Below, piece by piece: positions 19,496-28,497 of a stretch of 64,000 bases of DNA. The DNA is from Sphingomonas sp. LY29 (GTDB taxonomy: Bacteria; Pseudomonadota; Alphaproteobacteria; Sphingomonadales; Sphingomonadaceae): contig NZ_CP141587.1 of the NCBI RefSeq assembly GCF_035593985.1, positions 992,001-1,056,000 on the forward strand, read 5' to 3'. A program made the translations under genes and the position numbers. The notes beneath the pieces were generated by a model, which worked only from the letters and a program-made list of their open reading frames with translations, did no database searches and was not told where the DNA came from. Numbering within the stretch: position 1 is the stretch's first letter; every line of letters begins with the position of its first letter.

Positions 19496-21082
19496 TCATG
19501 CCGCGATGCCGGCGGCGGCCGAGTGTCGCGCGATGAAGTCGGCGTGGCTCGGCATTTGCGCGACTTCGCGCTCGATCAGCTTTTCCCAGATCGACATGTA
19601 ATCGCCCAGTTCGCGCTCCCCGATCGTGTCGGCCAACGGATGATGCGCGGTCGGCACGATCCCCTGCCCGACCAGTACCTGCAGCCAGCCGACCTCGGTG
19701 AAGAGTTCATCATGCTCGCGCGCGATCGTGCCGTTCGCGCGGAACAGCGCAATGCGATGCGCCAGCGCCTCGGGAATTTCCATGTTCGCGCAGTGGCGCC
19801 AGAAGGCCGACGTCTCGGGCACCGTCGCCTTGTAATGCAGGACAAGGAAATCGCGGATCGTGCGATATTCGAAATCGGTCTGGCGGTTATACTCTTCCGG
19901 CACCGAGGGATCGAACGACCCCCGCGGAAGCATCTTGATCAGGCGCGACAGTCCGCTCTGGATCATGTGGATGCTGGTCGATTCCAGCGGCTCCATGAAG
20001 CCGCTCGACAGCCCGAGCGCGACGACATTGCGATTCCACGCCTTGCGCCGTTTTCCGGTGACGAACCGCAATGGCCGTGGATCGGCTTGCGGTGCTCCGT
20101 CGAGATTGGCGAGCAGCGTTTCCGCCGCCTCGTCGTCCGAGATGAACTCGCTGCAATAGACATAGCCGTTGCCGATGCGGTGCTGCAGCGGGATGCGCCA
20201 CTGCCACCCCGCCTTGCGCGCGGTCGATCGCGTGTAGGGCGTGAAGCCGCCGCCGCTGTCGCAGGGGACGGCCATCGCGCGGTTGCACGGCAGCCACTGC
20301 GACCAATCCTCGTAGCCGGTCTGGAGCGCTTGCTCGATCAACAGTCCGCGGAAGCCCGAGCTATCGACGAACAAGTCTGCGGCGACCTTGCGATCGCCTT
20401 CGAGCGTGACCGCGGACACTCGCCCCGTCTCTCCGTCGAGCGAGACGTCGACGACCTTGCCCTCGATGCGCTCGACGCCCTGCGCCTCCGCGCGTGCGCG
20501 CAGGAAGCGGGCGTAGAGGCCGGCGTCGAAGTGGAAGGCGTAGGGCATTGCCGGCAGTTGCGTCGACGTACGCGGATCGGCGCGTTGCATCTTAAGCGCG
20601 CGCGCGGCGACTTCGTTGAGGCTGTAGCGGTCGAGTGGCCCGGCCAGGCCAAGCGCCTGAGCCCGGTGCCAATAATGCTGGAAGGGGACGATGCCGACCC
20701 CGCGTCCGACTTCACCGAACGCGTGCATGTAGCGCGAGCCCGGACCCGACCAGTCGACGAATTCGATGCCCAGCTTGTAGGTGCCCTGCGTGGCACGCAG
20801 GAACTCGTCCTCGTCGATGCCAAGCGCCTGGTTGAACAGGCGAATCTGCGGGATGGTCGCTTCGCCGACGCCGACGGTCCCGATTTCCTCGGACTCGATC
20901 AGGCGGACGCGATAACCGGCGGGAATGAATTGCGACAGGATGGCCGCCGCCATCCAGCCGGCGGTACCGCCGCCGACGATCAGGATATCGGTATGGGGTT
21001 CCTGCTTGCTCAACGCACGTCCGTTCGATGGTGCCGCTTCAAGCCCCGTCGCCATGACAGGCGGCGAAGCGGCGGGAGGCAT
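19496..21082 (-). CDS. Flavin-dependent tryptophan-halogenase family protein in a maltodextrin operon
   Basis: The 528-residue protein has an FAD-binding GGGTAGW motif near residue 37, the halogenase hallmark WxWxIP (W293, W295), a Lys at 103 (TYKLGIEF) aligned with the catalytic lysine, and the EPLEST segment around E364-E367. The active-site residues known from PrnA/RebH therefore seem preserved. Yet it sits between the TonB receptor and an amylase. Halogenase-like genes also occur in TonB-receptor carbohydrate loci of Caulobacter and Xanthomonas, where as far as I know their role is unclear. No flavin reductase gene is nearby. The ATG lies at the edge of a hairpin loop that also pairs its ribosome site (see 21071-21101). 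Confidence 0.9.
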   Translation of the reverse strand: MPPAASPPVMATGLEAAPSNGRALSKQEPHTDILIVGGGTAGWMAAAILSQFIPAGYRVRLIESEEIGTVGVGEATIPQIRLFNQALGIDEDEFLRATQGTYKLGIEFVDWSGPGSRYMHAFGEVGRGVGIVPFQHYWHRAQALGLAGPLDRYSLNEVAARALKMQRADPRTSTQLPAMPYAFHFDAGLYARFLRARAEAQGVERIEGKVVDVSLDGETGRVSAVTLEGDRKVAADLFVDSSGFRGLLIEQALQTGYEDWSQWLPCNRAMAVPCDSGGGFTPYTRSTARKAGWQWRIPLQHRIGNGYVYCSEFISDDEAAETLLANLDGAPQADPRPLRFVTGKRRKAWNRNVVALGLSSGFMEPLESTSIHMIQSGLSRLIKMLPRGSFDPSVPEEYNRQTDFEYRTIRDFLVLHYKATVPETSAFWRHCANMEIPEALAHRIALFRANGTIAREHDELFTEVGWLQVLVGQGIVPTAHHPLADTIGERELGDYMSIWEKLIEREVAQMPSHADFIARHSAAAGIAA

Positions 21083-21101
21083 GCCGGTGCAGCCTCCCGC
21101 C
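21071..21101 (-). promoter_or_regulatory. Intercistronic hairpin masking the ribosome site of the halogenase-like gene
   Basis: A perfect 10-bp inverted repeat (21071-21080 with 21092-21101, loop 11 nt) begins 8 nt after the receptor stop codon. On the transcript its 5' arm contains the GGGAGG ribosome site and the loop and 3' arm contain the start codon of the next gene. There is no T tract, so it is not a terminator. It should lower translation of the halogenase-like gene and may stabilise the receptor mRNA. Confidence 0.6.
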
Positions 21102-21109
21102 CGGATCGA

Positions 21110-23944
21110 TCAGAACTTGTACGAAAGCGACAGGTAATAGTCGCGACCGTAGCGCTGATAATCGATCACGCGATCGGTATCGTTGTTCTCGTAGGTCACG
21201 AACGGGCGATTGGTGATGTTCTTCGCCTGACCGATGATCGACAAACCCTCGAGCGCGCCGGTCTTGAACTCATAGCCAAGCTGCGCGTCTAGAATGCCCT
21301 CGGCCTTGGCCGTGCGGAACGTCGGGCTGGCGGACAGACCGGCGACTTCGCCGATGAACTTCGACCGGTAGCGATAGCTCACCCGCGCCTGGAAGCCGTA
21401 CTTTTCATAATAGACTTCGGCATTGCCGACATACTTCGACAGGCCCGGGATCTGGATCGTTCCCGGCTGGCTGGCGTACTGCACCTTGCTCTTCACCCGC
21501 GCGATCGAGCCGAACACGCCGAAGCCGTCGAGCGCCGGGGTGATGTTTGCGAACGGCAGCGACAGGCTGAGTTCCTGACCGAAGATCTTGCCCTTGCCGT
21601 CGTTGGCCGGACCCGAGACGAGGCCGTCGGTGGTGTTCAGCTGCGCCTGAACCGCCGCCGGCAACGTCGCCGCCACCGCCGAGAAGTCGGCGAGGAAGCT
21701 GCGGTTGGGATCGACATAGTCGGTCAGCTTCTTGTGATAGCCCGACAGCGCGATGTAGCCGCCCTGGCGGAAGTAATGTTCGAGGCTGAGGTCGAGGTTG
21801 CGCGACTTGTAGGGACGAAGCTGCGCATTGCCGCCGTAAGCCGTGAAATAGGGCTGGTTGGCGGGATCGGATGTACCGATGTTGACCGGGTTCGTGCTGA
21901 ACACGCGAGTCACGCGCTCCTGATCCATGCGCGGACGCATGATCGTCTTGGACGCGCCCATCTTCACGAAAGTTGACGGCATCACTTCGAACGACAGCGC
22001 GGCGCTGGGCAGGAAGTGGTTGTACTTGTCGCCGTCCTTGACCTCGGCATAGGTCACCAGCGTTCCCGTCTGGTTGGCGACGAAGCCTTCCGACGACTGG
22101 TTGGTGTGGACATATTGCGCCCCGACCGAACCACGCAGCGGCACCGAGCCGAGCAGCGTGTCGATGTTGACGAGCGCGTACAGCGTCGAAACCTTTTCGG
22201 TCACGTTATAGTCGCGCGCCAGGCTGTCCGGGCGATTGTCGAACGCGACGTCGTAGGCATTGTTGTAGAGGTACAGCGGATCGAGCGCGATCATGCCCGG
22301 AACGCCGAGGTAATCGAGCGGAACGGTACCGACGATCGCCGCGTCGGGGATCGGCGCCGACAGCGCGGTGCCGCTCGACACGGTGCACGACGGATTGGGA
22401 TCCTTCGGGCAGAGGAAGGCGCTGGTGTAGAGAGCATCCTTCGAGCGACGCGAGTAGACCGCGCCGACTTCCCAGCGATTGAGGAACCCGCCGCCGAGTT
22501 CGCCGTCGAGGCTGGCGCGAAGTGCGCGAAGCTCGTCCTCGAATTTGGGCTGGTTGAGGAAGCCCGACTGAACGACCGCTTCGGTGCCGTTGTAGCCCCA
22601 TCCGCGCGGATCGGTCAGACGCAGGTTCGCCGGGTTCGCATAGTCGAGCGTCGGCACGATATCGAAGGTGCCATTGCCGTTCTGCGAGATGTTGATCGTG
22701 TCCCGCGCGCCCGACAGATTGTACCCGGTGCCCGAGTAATTCTCGAGCAGGAAGTCCGAACGAGTGGCCATCGAATAGCTGGCGTCGACGGTCAGGTTGA
22801 TCGTGTCGGTCAGGCCCTGGACGTGGTTGGCGCCGATCGAGAAGTTGTGCGCCTTGCGACGGTTATAGTCGTTACGAACAACGCCGACGATGCCGCCGAC
22901 GTTGGCGTCGGTGACGAAGCCGTCGGTCGCTTCATAGCTGTTGACGACCGGCCCGCTGCTCCAGTCGGGAGCGATCGGGAATTCGATGCCGCGCAGAAAC
23001 TGGGTCTGCTTGAACTTCGAATAAAGGATGTCGAGCGTGGTGTGCGAGGTGTCGCTCGGCTTCACTTCGATCGTCGCGACGACGCCGGTGCGGCGAAGCG
23101 CGGTCGAGTCGACGAACGGCTTTGCACCGCCGAGCAGCAGGTTGCCGCCGGCCGAACTGGAGTTAGGGAAGCCCCATGCATTGTAGCGCTCGATCTGGGT
23201 CGGCTGCAGCATCGACGACACGCCGATCGCGATGCCGACGGTGTCGTTGGCGAATTGGTCGACATAGGTCGCCGACCCGCGATAGCCGACGCGCTTGCCT
23301 TCGGGGTTGAGCTTGTCGTTCGAGTTGAGCTGGCCGCGCAGGTTGAGCGCGACGACCGGCTTCGACGTGTCGAGCGGGCGAAGCATGCGAAGATCGACAG
23401 TGCCCGAAATGCCTGCTGGGACGAGCGCTGCGTTGGCCGACTTGTTGACGACCACGCTCTTGAAGAACTCGGCCGGATACTGATCATACTCGACGCCGCG
23501 GTTGTCGCCGACGGTGACCTGCTCACGACCGTTAAGGAGCGTCATGCCGAAGTCGGGGCCGAGGCCGCGCACCGAGAGGCGCTGGTCGCGGCCGTCGAGA
23601 CGCTGCGCGGTCACACCGGGGAGGCGCGCCAGCGAGTCTGCGATCGACACGTCGGGAAGCTTGCCGATGTCCTCGGCCGAGATCACTTCGACGATCGTCG
23701 CCTGGTTGCGCTTGATGCGGGCGCTGTTCTGGAGCGAGGCGCGGATGCCGGTGACGACGACGTCCTGGCTGGCGGTTTCGACTGCGGGCGGGACTTCGGT
23801 TGTCGCGGCGCCAGCTTCGGCGGTGTTCGCCGGGGTCTGCGCCGCGTCCTGTGCGAAGGCGGGCGATGCCACGGTCAGCGCAAGGCCGAGCGCGATGCTG
23901 CTGGTGGTGCTCGCGTAAAGCGAACGCGCGAAACGGTTCGTCAT
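21110..23944 (-). CDS. TonB-dependent receptor for maltodextrins (MalA-like)
   Basis: The 944-residue protein has a signal peptide of about 32 residues, a plug domain (SAEDIGKLPDVSIADSLARLPGV and following) and a long beta-barrel ending in the aromatic C terminus LSLSYKF. The start at 23944 follows GGGGAGG/CAGGGA. The length, the plug wording and the adjacent amylase, glucosidase and halogenase-like genes match maltose/maltodextrin receptors such as Caulobacter MalA. It should bring oligosaccharides across the outer membrane using TonB energy. It is the first gene of the long (-) unit and faces a divergent LacI-type regulator. Confidence 0.92.
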   Translation of the reverse strand: MTNRFARSLYASTTSSIALGLALTVASPAFAQDAAQTPANTAEAGAATTEVPPAVETASQDVVVTGIRASLQNSARIKRNQATIVEVISAEDIGKLPDVSIADSLARLPGVTAQRLDGRDQRLSVRGLGPDFGMTLLNGREQVTVGDNRGVEYDQYPAEFFKSVVVNKSANAALVPAGISGTVDLRMLRPLDTSKPVVALNLRGQLNSNDKLNPEGKRVGYRGSATYVDQFANDTVGIAIGVSSMLQPTQIERYNAWGFPNSSSAGGNLLLGGAKPFVDSTALRRTGVVATIEVKPSDTSHTTLDILYSKFKQTQFLRGIEFPIAPDWSSGPVVNSYEATDGFVTDANVGGIVGVVRNDYNRRKAHNFSIGANHVQGLTDTINLTVDASYSMATRSDFLLENYSGTGYNLSGARDTINISQNGNGTFDIVPTLDYANPANLRLTDPRGWGYNGTEAVVQSGFLNQPKFEDELRALRASLDGELGGGFLNRWEVGAVYSRRSKDALYTSAFLCPKDPNPSCTVSSGTALSAPIPDAAIVGTVPLDYLGVPGMIALDPLYLYNNAYDVAFDNRPDSLARDYNVTEKVSTLYALVNIDTLLGSVPLRGSVGAQYVHTNQSSEGFVANQTGTLVTYAEVKDGDKYNHFLPSAALSFEVMPSTFVKMGASKTIMRPRMDQERVTRVFSTNPVNIGTSDPANQPYFTAYGGNAQLRPYKSRNLDLSLEHYFRQGGYIALSGYHKKLTDYVDPNRSFLADFSAVAATLPAAVQAQLNTTDGLVSGPANDGKGKIFGQELSLSLPFANITPALDGFGVFGSIARVKSKVQYASQPGTIQIPGLSKYVGNAEVYYEKYGFQARVSYRYRSKFIGEVAGLSASPTFRTAKAEGILDAQLGYEFKTGALEGLSIIGQAKNITNRPFVTYENNDTDRVIDYQRYGRDYYLSLSYKF

Positions 23945-24034
23945 TGTCCCTGATTCCTCCCCTGTGATGCCGGTTTTGAAACGCCGGTCATCAGGCCGAT
24001 CGGCGGACCCCCCGCCATTACGAATTGATGACTG

Positions 24035-24064
24035 GTGATACGCCGGACACATTCGCGTTGTCAG
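24035..24064 (-). promoter_or_regulatory. Candidate promoter of the receptor-led operon
   Basis: On the - strand CTGACA (24064-24059) and TATCAC (24040-24035) are separated by 18 nt, giving a plausible housekeeping promoter with a start near 24028, about 85 nt before the receptor ATG. The assignment rests on pattern only. Confidence 0.4.
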
Positions 24065-24086
24065 CGGGGCGGCGGGCCGATACATA
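24058..24086 (+). promoter_or_regulatory. Candidate promoter of the LacI-type regulator gene
   Basis: TTGTCA (24058-24063) and TACATA (24081-24086) lie 17 nt apart on the + strand, divergent from and overlapping the receptor promoter. The -10 hexamer lies inside the palindromic operator at 24081-24094, which would allow autorepression. Confidence 0.4.
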
Positions 24087-24094
24087 CGTATTCA
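24081..24094. promoter_or_regulatory. LacI-family operator at the divergent promoter
   Basis: TACATACGTATTCA is a 14-bp imperfect palindrome with the central CG typical of LacI-family operators. It matches the sharper palindrome at 25183-25196 in 11 of 14 positions. Both sites flank the regulator gene, one at the receptor/regulator promoter and one before the transporter, so they are the likely targets of the encoded regulator. Confidence 0.6.
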
Positions 24095-24159
24095 CCTGTA
24101 ATGCGACGATGTTCGCCACGGTGGCGTGGCTCAAACGCAACGGACGTGAAGCCGCCCGA

Positions 24160-25179
24160 ATGAACCAGCGCCGCCCCACTTCATTCGACATCGCCGCGCT
24201 TGCCGGGGTGTCGCAACCGACCGTCAGCCGCGCCTTGTCGGGCAACCCCAGCGTCAGCGACGAAACCCGCGCCAAGGTGCTCGCGGCGGCCAAGGAGCTC
24301 AACTACACCGTCGACAAGAACGCGTCGGGACTTCGGCGCCAGCAATCGCGGACGATCGCACTGCTGTTCTTCGAAGATCCCACGCCCGACGACACGCTGA
24401 TCAACCCTTTCTATCTGTCGATGGTCGGCTCGCTGACCCGCGCCTGCGCCAAGGCGGGCTACGACCTGCTGATCAGTTTCCAGCAGCTGTCGAGCGACTG
24501 GCACGTCGATTACGAGGACAGCCGCAAGGCCGATGGGATCATCCTGCTCGGCTATGGCGACTACCTCGAAGCGATGCCGCGGCTCGAGCAGCTGGTCGGT
24601 CAGCGCACGCACTTCGTTCGATGGGGCGCCGCGCGCGCCGGTCAGATCGGGACGACCGTCGGGTCGGACAATGAGCAGGGCGGATATCTTGCCGGTCGCC
24701 ATTTGGTCGACCAGGGGCGTAAACGCATTGCCTTCCTCGGCAATGCGACGCCGGCCGAGCCGGAGTATCTCGAACGCTGGACCGGCTTCGCGCGCGCGCT
24801 GGCCGAACGTGGCATCGACAGCGGCGACGCCCTCAAACGCTCCGCCGAGGCAAGCGAGGAAAGCGGCCGGAGGGCGGTCGAACAGATGCTCGCCGACGGT
24901 CTTCATTTCGACGCCATCTTCGCGATCAACGACCTGGCCGCGATCGGTGCGATGCGCGCGCTTCATGAAGCGGGCAAGCGCATCCCGGAGGACGTCGCCA
25001 TCGTCGGCTTCGACGATCTTGCCGCCGCTCGCCTTTCCGAACCCGCGCTGACGACGGTCGCGCAGGACACGCGCCGTGCGGGCGAAGCGCTGATCGAAAC
25101 GCTGGTCGCCAAGATCGAGGAGCGAGCGCCCGACAGTGTCACGCTTCCAGTCACACTGGTCGTCCGCCAGTCGAGCTAG
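24160..25179 (+). CDS. LacI family transcriptional regulator (maltodextrin regulon)
   Basis: The 339-residue protein starts with the LacI helix-turn-helix ([21 protein letters not shown]) and hinge, then a periplasmic-binding-protein-like effector domain ending in [22 protein letters not shown] chose the ATG at 24160 because the DNA-binding domain begins there; the open frame runs back into the promoter region. It should repress the divergent receptor operon and the downstream transporter when no maltodextrin is present. The two palindromes at 24081 and 25183 are its probable operators. The inducer is inferred from context. Confidence 0.92.
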   Translation: MNQRRPTSFDIAALAGVSQPTVSRALSGNPSVSDETRAKVLAAAKELNYTVDKNASGLRRQQSRTIALLFFEDPTPDDTLINPFYLSMVGSLTRACAKAGYDLLISFQQLSSDWHVDYEDSRKADGIILLGYGDYLEAMPRLEQLVGQRTHFVRWGAARAGQIGTTVGSDNEQGGYLAGRHLVDQGRKRIAFLGNATPAEPEYLERWTGFARALAERGIDSGDALKRSAEASEESGRRAVEQMLADGLHFDAIFAINDLAAIGAMRALHEAGKRIPEDVAIVGFDDLAAARLSEPALTTVAQDTRRAGEALIETLVAKIEERAPDSVTLPVTLVVRQSS

Positions 25180-25182
25180 GGC

Positions 25183-25196
25183 TGCATACGAATGCA
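25183..25196. promoter_or_regulatory. LacI-family operator upstream of the sugar transporter
   Basis: TGCATACGAATGCA has perfect 5-bp arms around ACGA with a central CG. It lies just after the regulator stop codon and 90 nt before the transporter ATG. It agrees in 11 of 14 positions with the site at 24081-24094. Confidence 0.65.
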
Positions 25197-25285
25197 ACGG
25201 GTGGCCAACTTGTGCATCGCCCGGTGACCTGCCAGCGTCCGCAACAATCACCCGGGCGGTAAGACCTGGGATGCGGGAGGGTGTC

Positions 25286-26800
25286 ATGTCAGTATCAGAA
25301 AAGCCGCGGCAATCGCTGGCCGGATTGTGGAACATTTCGTTCGGCTTCTTCGGAATCCAGATCGGGTTCGCGCTCCAGAATTCGAACATGAGCCGCATCT
25401 TCCAGACGCTCGGCTCCAGCCTCGACGACCTTCCCGCGCTATGGGTTGCCGCCCCGCTCACCGGCCTGCTGGTGCAGCCGATCATCGGCTTCATGAGCGA
25501 CCGCACCTGGCTTGGCCGCCTCGGCCGTCGCCGCCCCTATTTCCTTCTCGGTGCGATCCTCGCCGCGCTGTCGCTGCTGCTGATGCCGATGGCCGAAGTG
25601 CTGTTGTTCGCCGCGATTCTGCTGTGGACGCTCGACGCCAGCCTCAACATTTCGATGGAGCCATTCCGCGCCTTCGTCGGCGACATGCTGCGCAAGGACC
25701 AGCATACGATGGGCTATGCGGTGCAGACCGCCTTCATCGGCGCGGGCGCGGTGGTCGGGTCGATCTTCCCCTATCTCCTCGACCATCTCGGCGTCGCCAA
25801 CGAGGCCGCAGCAGGGGTCATTCCCGACACCGTTCGCTACAGCTTCTGGTTCGGTGGGGTCGCGCTGTTCCTTGCGGTCGCATGGACCGTCGTGACCACC
25901 CGCGAATACAGCCCCGATGAGATGCGGGGGTACGGAGAAGAGGTCGAGGAAGGCGTCTCGCCAAGCCTCCGCGCCCTCGCCGCACGCGGCTTCGGATCGA
26001 GCGCGGCGTGGATCGTCGCCGGCGCCGCCGTCGCGCTCGCGGTCGCACCGCTTGGACTTGAAAAGGAAGTCTATTTGCTCGGCGGGCTGCTGATCGCCTA
26101 CGGGCTTGCCTCCGCGATCGGGATCGCGATGGCGCGCGACGGACGCGACGCCAACATGCTGTCGAGCATCGTCGGCGATTTCTCGGGAATGCCGCCGATC
26201 ATGAAGACGCTGGCGCTCGTCCAGTTTTTCAGCTGGTCGGCGCTGTTCATCATGTGGATCAACACCACGCCGGTGGTCGCGCAATATTTCTACGGATCGG
26301 CCGACGCCGACAGCGCCGCTTATCAGGAAGCGGGCAATTGGGTCGGGGTCCTGTTCGCGGTCTACAACGGTGTCGCAGCAATTGCCGCGCTGACGCTGCT
26401 GCCGTTCCTCGCCAAGCGCATCGGCAAGGCCAAGACCCATGTCATCGGCCTGCTGTGCGGCGCGCTCGGCTATGCCAGTTTCTTCCTATTCACCGACCCG
26501 CAGCATCTGCTGATTGCCGAGATCGGGGTCGGCATTGCTTGGGCGTCGATCCTGGCGATGCCCTACGCGATCCTGGCGTCGAACCTGCCGCAGGCGAAAC
26601 TTGGCATCTACATGGGCCTGTTCAACATCTTCGTCGTCGTGCCGCAGCTTCTGGTGGCGACGGTGATGGGGTCGATCATGAAGGCCTTCTTCCCCAACCA
26701 GCCGCTCTACACGATGGCCTTCGCGGCCGCGACTCTGGTGCTCGCGGCGATCGCGATGCTGCGTGTGCGCGAGGAAGCGGAGCCGGTCGCGGCGGCATGA
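25286..26800 (+). CDS. GPH/MFS-type maltose or glucoside transporter (MalY-like)
   Basis: The 504-residue protein has about 12 hydrophobic segments. The N-terminal half carries [20 protein letters not shown] and the loop [15 protein letters not shown], typical of sucrose/maltose transporters of the GPH or SUT-like group. Its start has GGGAGG five bases upstream (25275-25280). It would take maltose or short dextrins from the periplasm to the cytoplasm by proton symport, as I recall for Caulobacter MalY. A LacI-type operator lies in the gap before it. The next gene, a sugar kinase, overlaps it by 4 nt. Confidence 0.9.
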   Translation: MSVSEKPRQSLAGLWNISFGFFGIQIGFALQNSNMSRIFQTLGSSLDDLPALWVAAPLTGLLVQPIIGFMSDRTWLGRLGRRRPYFLLGAILAALSLLLMPMAEVLLFAAILLWTLDASLNISMEPFRAFVGDMLRKDQHTMGYAVQTAFIGAGAVVGSIFPYLLDHLGVANEAAAGVIPDTVRYSFWFGGVALFLAVAWTVVTTREYSPDEMRGYGEEVEEGVSPSLRALAARGFGSSAAWIVAGAAVALAVAPLGLEKEVYLLGGLLIAYGLASAIGIAMARDGRDANMLSSIVGDFSGMPPIMKTLALVQFFSWSALFIMWINTTPVVAQYFYGSADADSAAYQEAGNWVGVLFAVYNGVAAIAALTLLPFLAKRIGKAKTHVIGLLCGALGYASFFLFTDPQHLLIAEIGVGIAWASILAMPYAILASNLPQAKLGIYMGLFNIFVVVPQLLVATVMGSIMKAFFPNQPLYTMAFAAATLVLAAIAMLRVREEAEPVAAA

Positions 26801-27678
26801 TCGGCGCGATCGAAGCCGGCGGGACCAAATTCGTCGTCGCCCTTGCCGCGCCTGACGGCTCGGTGATCGAGCGCGCGCGGATCGCCACGACCACCCCCGA
26901 CGGGACGTTCGCCGCGGTCCGCAGCTTCTTCGACCGCGCAAGCGCCGAACATGGCGCGTTGACGTCGATCGGAATCGCGAGCTTCGGCCCGATCGAGCTG
27001 TCTCCCGCGTCGGCGGACTATGGAACGATCACCAGTACGCCGAAGCCCGGCTGGACCGGGGCGAGCTTCGTCACCGCGCTGCGCGATTATGGCGTCCCGC
27101 TGACCATCGCCACCGACGTCGAGGGCGCCGCGCTCGCGGAGGCGACGCTTGGCGCCGGGCGAGGCCTGGAAACGGTCGCCTACACTACCGTCGGCACGGG
27201 CATCGGCTCTGCGATCGTCCGAAACGGCCAACCCGTGCGCGGATTCACGCACATGGAAAGCGGCCACACCCAGCCGCCGCACGATCGGTCGCGCGACCCC
27301 TATTCGGGGCTGTGCCCTTACCATGGCGACTGCTTGGAAGGTCTGGCCAGCGGACCCGCCATCGCCGCGCGCTGGGGTAATCCCCTTAGTGAAGTCGGCG
27401 ACCCCGCGGCGATCGACCTGATCGCATCCTACTTGTCCCACCTCGCCGCCACGTTGATCCTGCTTCACGCACCCGACCGACTGATTTTCGGCGGCGGGGT
27501 GATGGACACGCCCGGACTGATCGAGGCGATGCGCGTCCACACGCAGGAACGCGTCGCCGGCTACGTCGCCCACCCGCGTCTCGACGACGGACTGAAGGAT
27601 TATATCGCCGCACCTGGCCTTGGCAGCGACAGCGGGCTGACCGGCGCGATCCTGCTTGGGCGCGGCGCCCTGTCCTAA
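26797..27678 (+). CDS. ROK family sugar kinase (fructokinase/glucokinase-like)
   Basis: The 293-residue protein has the ROK phosphate motif AIEAGGTKFVVAL, the segment VGTGIGSAIV and the zinc-binding region GHTQPPH ... CPYHGDCLEG (one His and Cys residues), which is typical of bacterial fructokinases of this family. It is translationally coupled to the transporter (ATGA), so it likely phosphorylates a hexose derived from the imported sugar. Which hexose cannot be read from the sequence. Its stop overlaps the converging TonB-family gene by 4 nt. Confidence 0.88.
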   Translation: MIGAIEAGGTKFVVALAAPDGSVIERARIATTTPDGTFAAVRSFFDRASAEHGALTSIGIASFGPIELSPASADYGTITSTPKPGWTGASFVTALRDYGVPLTIATDVEGAALAEATLGAGRGLETVAYTTVGTGIGSAIVRNGQPVRGFTHMESGHTQPPHDRSRDPYSGLCPYHGDCLEGLASGPAIAARWGNPLSEVGDPAAIDLIASYLSHLAATLILLHAPDRLIFGGGVMDTPGLIEAMRVHTQERVAGYVAHPRLDDGLKDYIAAPGLGSDSGLTGAILLGRGALS

Positions 27679-28448
27679 CGGCCGACGTCGGCCTGGATGT
27701 AGCCGTACCAGCTGACGTAGGGGCGACCATTCTCGTCGACCGCGGGGCGGAAGCGGACTTTCTGTTCGACCAGGCGGCACGTTTCACGATCGATGACCGG
27801 ATCGCCGATCGACCGATTGACCTTGCAGTCGGTCCCTCGCCCATCGAGCTGCACGCGGACGGCGACGAAAACCCGTCCGCCGCGTGGCCAGTTGCGGCTG
27901 ATCGACGGGGGAAAGTCGCGGCTGCTCAAGGTAGTCGACTGGATGACGGTCGGACGAGATCCGCCGCCGCCTCCCCCGCCCCCGCCGCCGGACCCGGGGC
28001 CGCCCGACCCCGAGCCGGTGCCGGTTCCAATTCCGCCCGCGCCGGTGCCCGGTCCCGGGACAGGTGCCGCGCCCTGCGTCGACTGGGCACCGTCGCTAGG
28101 CGTTTCGGTTACCGCGATCGGCGGAGGGATCGGAAGGACGATTGCCGGCTTTGGCGCCACGACGGGGGTTGCACGGCTGACGATATTGGGCGGCGCGGCG
28201 GCTCCTTCGTCCGGTTCGGGCTTCGCCGGTTCGGGACGGGGCGCCTGCTCGATCGTCGGCGGCGGAGGTGGGGGTGGCGGCGGTGGCGCGGGATCGATCA
28301 CGTCGAACACGTCGATCACCTCCGCCGGCAATTGATCGCGAACCGTCCCCGACAGGTTCACCAGCGCGAAGCCGAGCGCGACGTGCACACCAACAACGGC
28401 GGTAAGAGTGCCGACCCGGTCGCGGGCAGTGGGCTGGGGACGATACAT
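27675..28448 (-). CDS. TonB-family energy transducer
   Basis: The 257-residue protein has one N-terminal membrane anchor (about residues 12-32), a Pro-rich periplasmic spacer with a run of about ten Pro, a Gly/Ser-rich linker with a run of ten Gly, and a C-terminal TonB domain ending RFRPAVDENGRPYVSWYGY. Two Cys in the TonB domain could form a disulfide. It should energise TonB-dependent receptors, of which three are in this window. No exbB or exbD is adjacent. It lies 49 nt after manA and may be the last gene of the trp unit. Confidence 0.85.
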   Translation of the reverse strand: MYRPQPTARDRVGTLTAVVGVHVALGFALVNLSGTVRDQLPAEVIDVFDVIDPAPPPPPPPPPPTIEQAPRPEPAKPEPDEGAAAPPNIVSRATPVVAPKPAIVLPIPPPIAVTETPSDGAQSTQGAAPVPGPGTGAGGIGTGTGSGSGGPGSGGGGGGGGGGSRPTVIQSTTLSSRDFPPSISRNWPRGGRVFVAVRVQLDGRGTDCKVNRSIGDPVIDRETCRLVEQKVRFRPAVDENGRPYVSWYGYIQADVGR

Positions 28449-28497
28449 CAGGCGATGAACGCCGCGCGGGGGGCGCGGGTTTCGTTACGGCGTCGCG

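Noticed and set aside
22016..23953. 645-codon open frame opposite the maltodextrin receptor
   Set aside because: It shows antisense composition only, while the - strand frame encodes a clear signal peptide, plug and barrel.
27961..28290. Poly-Gly and poly-Pro runs in the TonB-family gene as a sign of sequencing error or frameshift
   Set aside because: The frame is intact from the membrane anchor to the TonB domain, and such spacers are normal in TonB proteins.
28462..28478. GC hairpin between manA and the TonB-family gene as a terminator
   Set aside because: It has no T tract on the strand that is transcribed, so it is not supported as a terminator.
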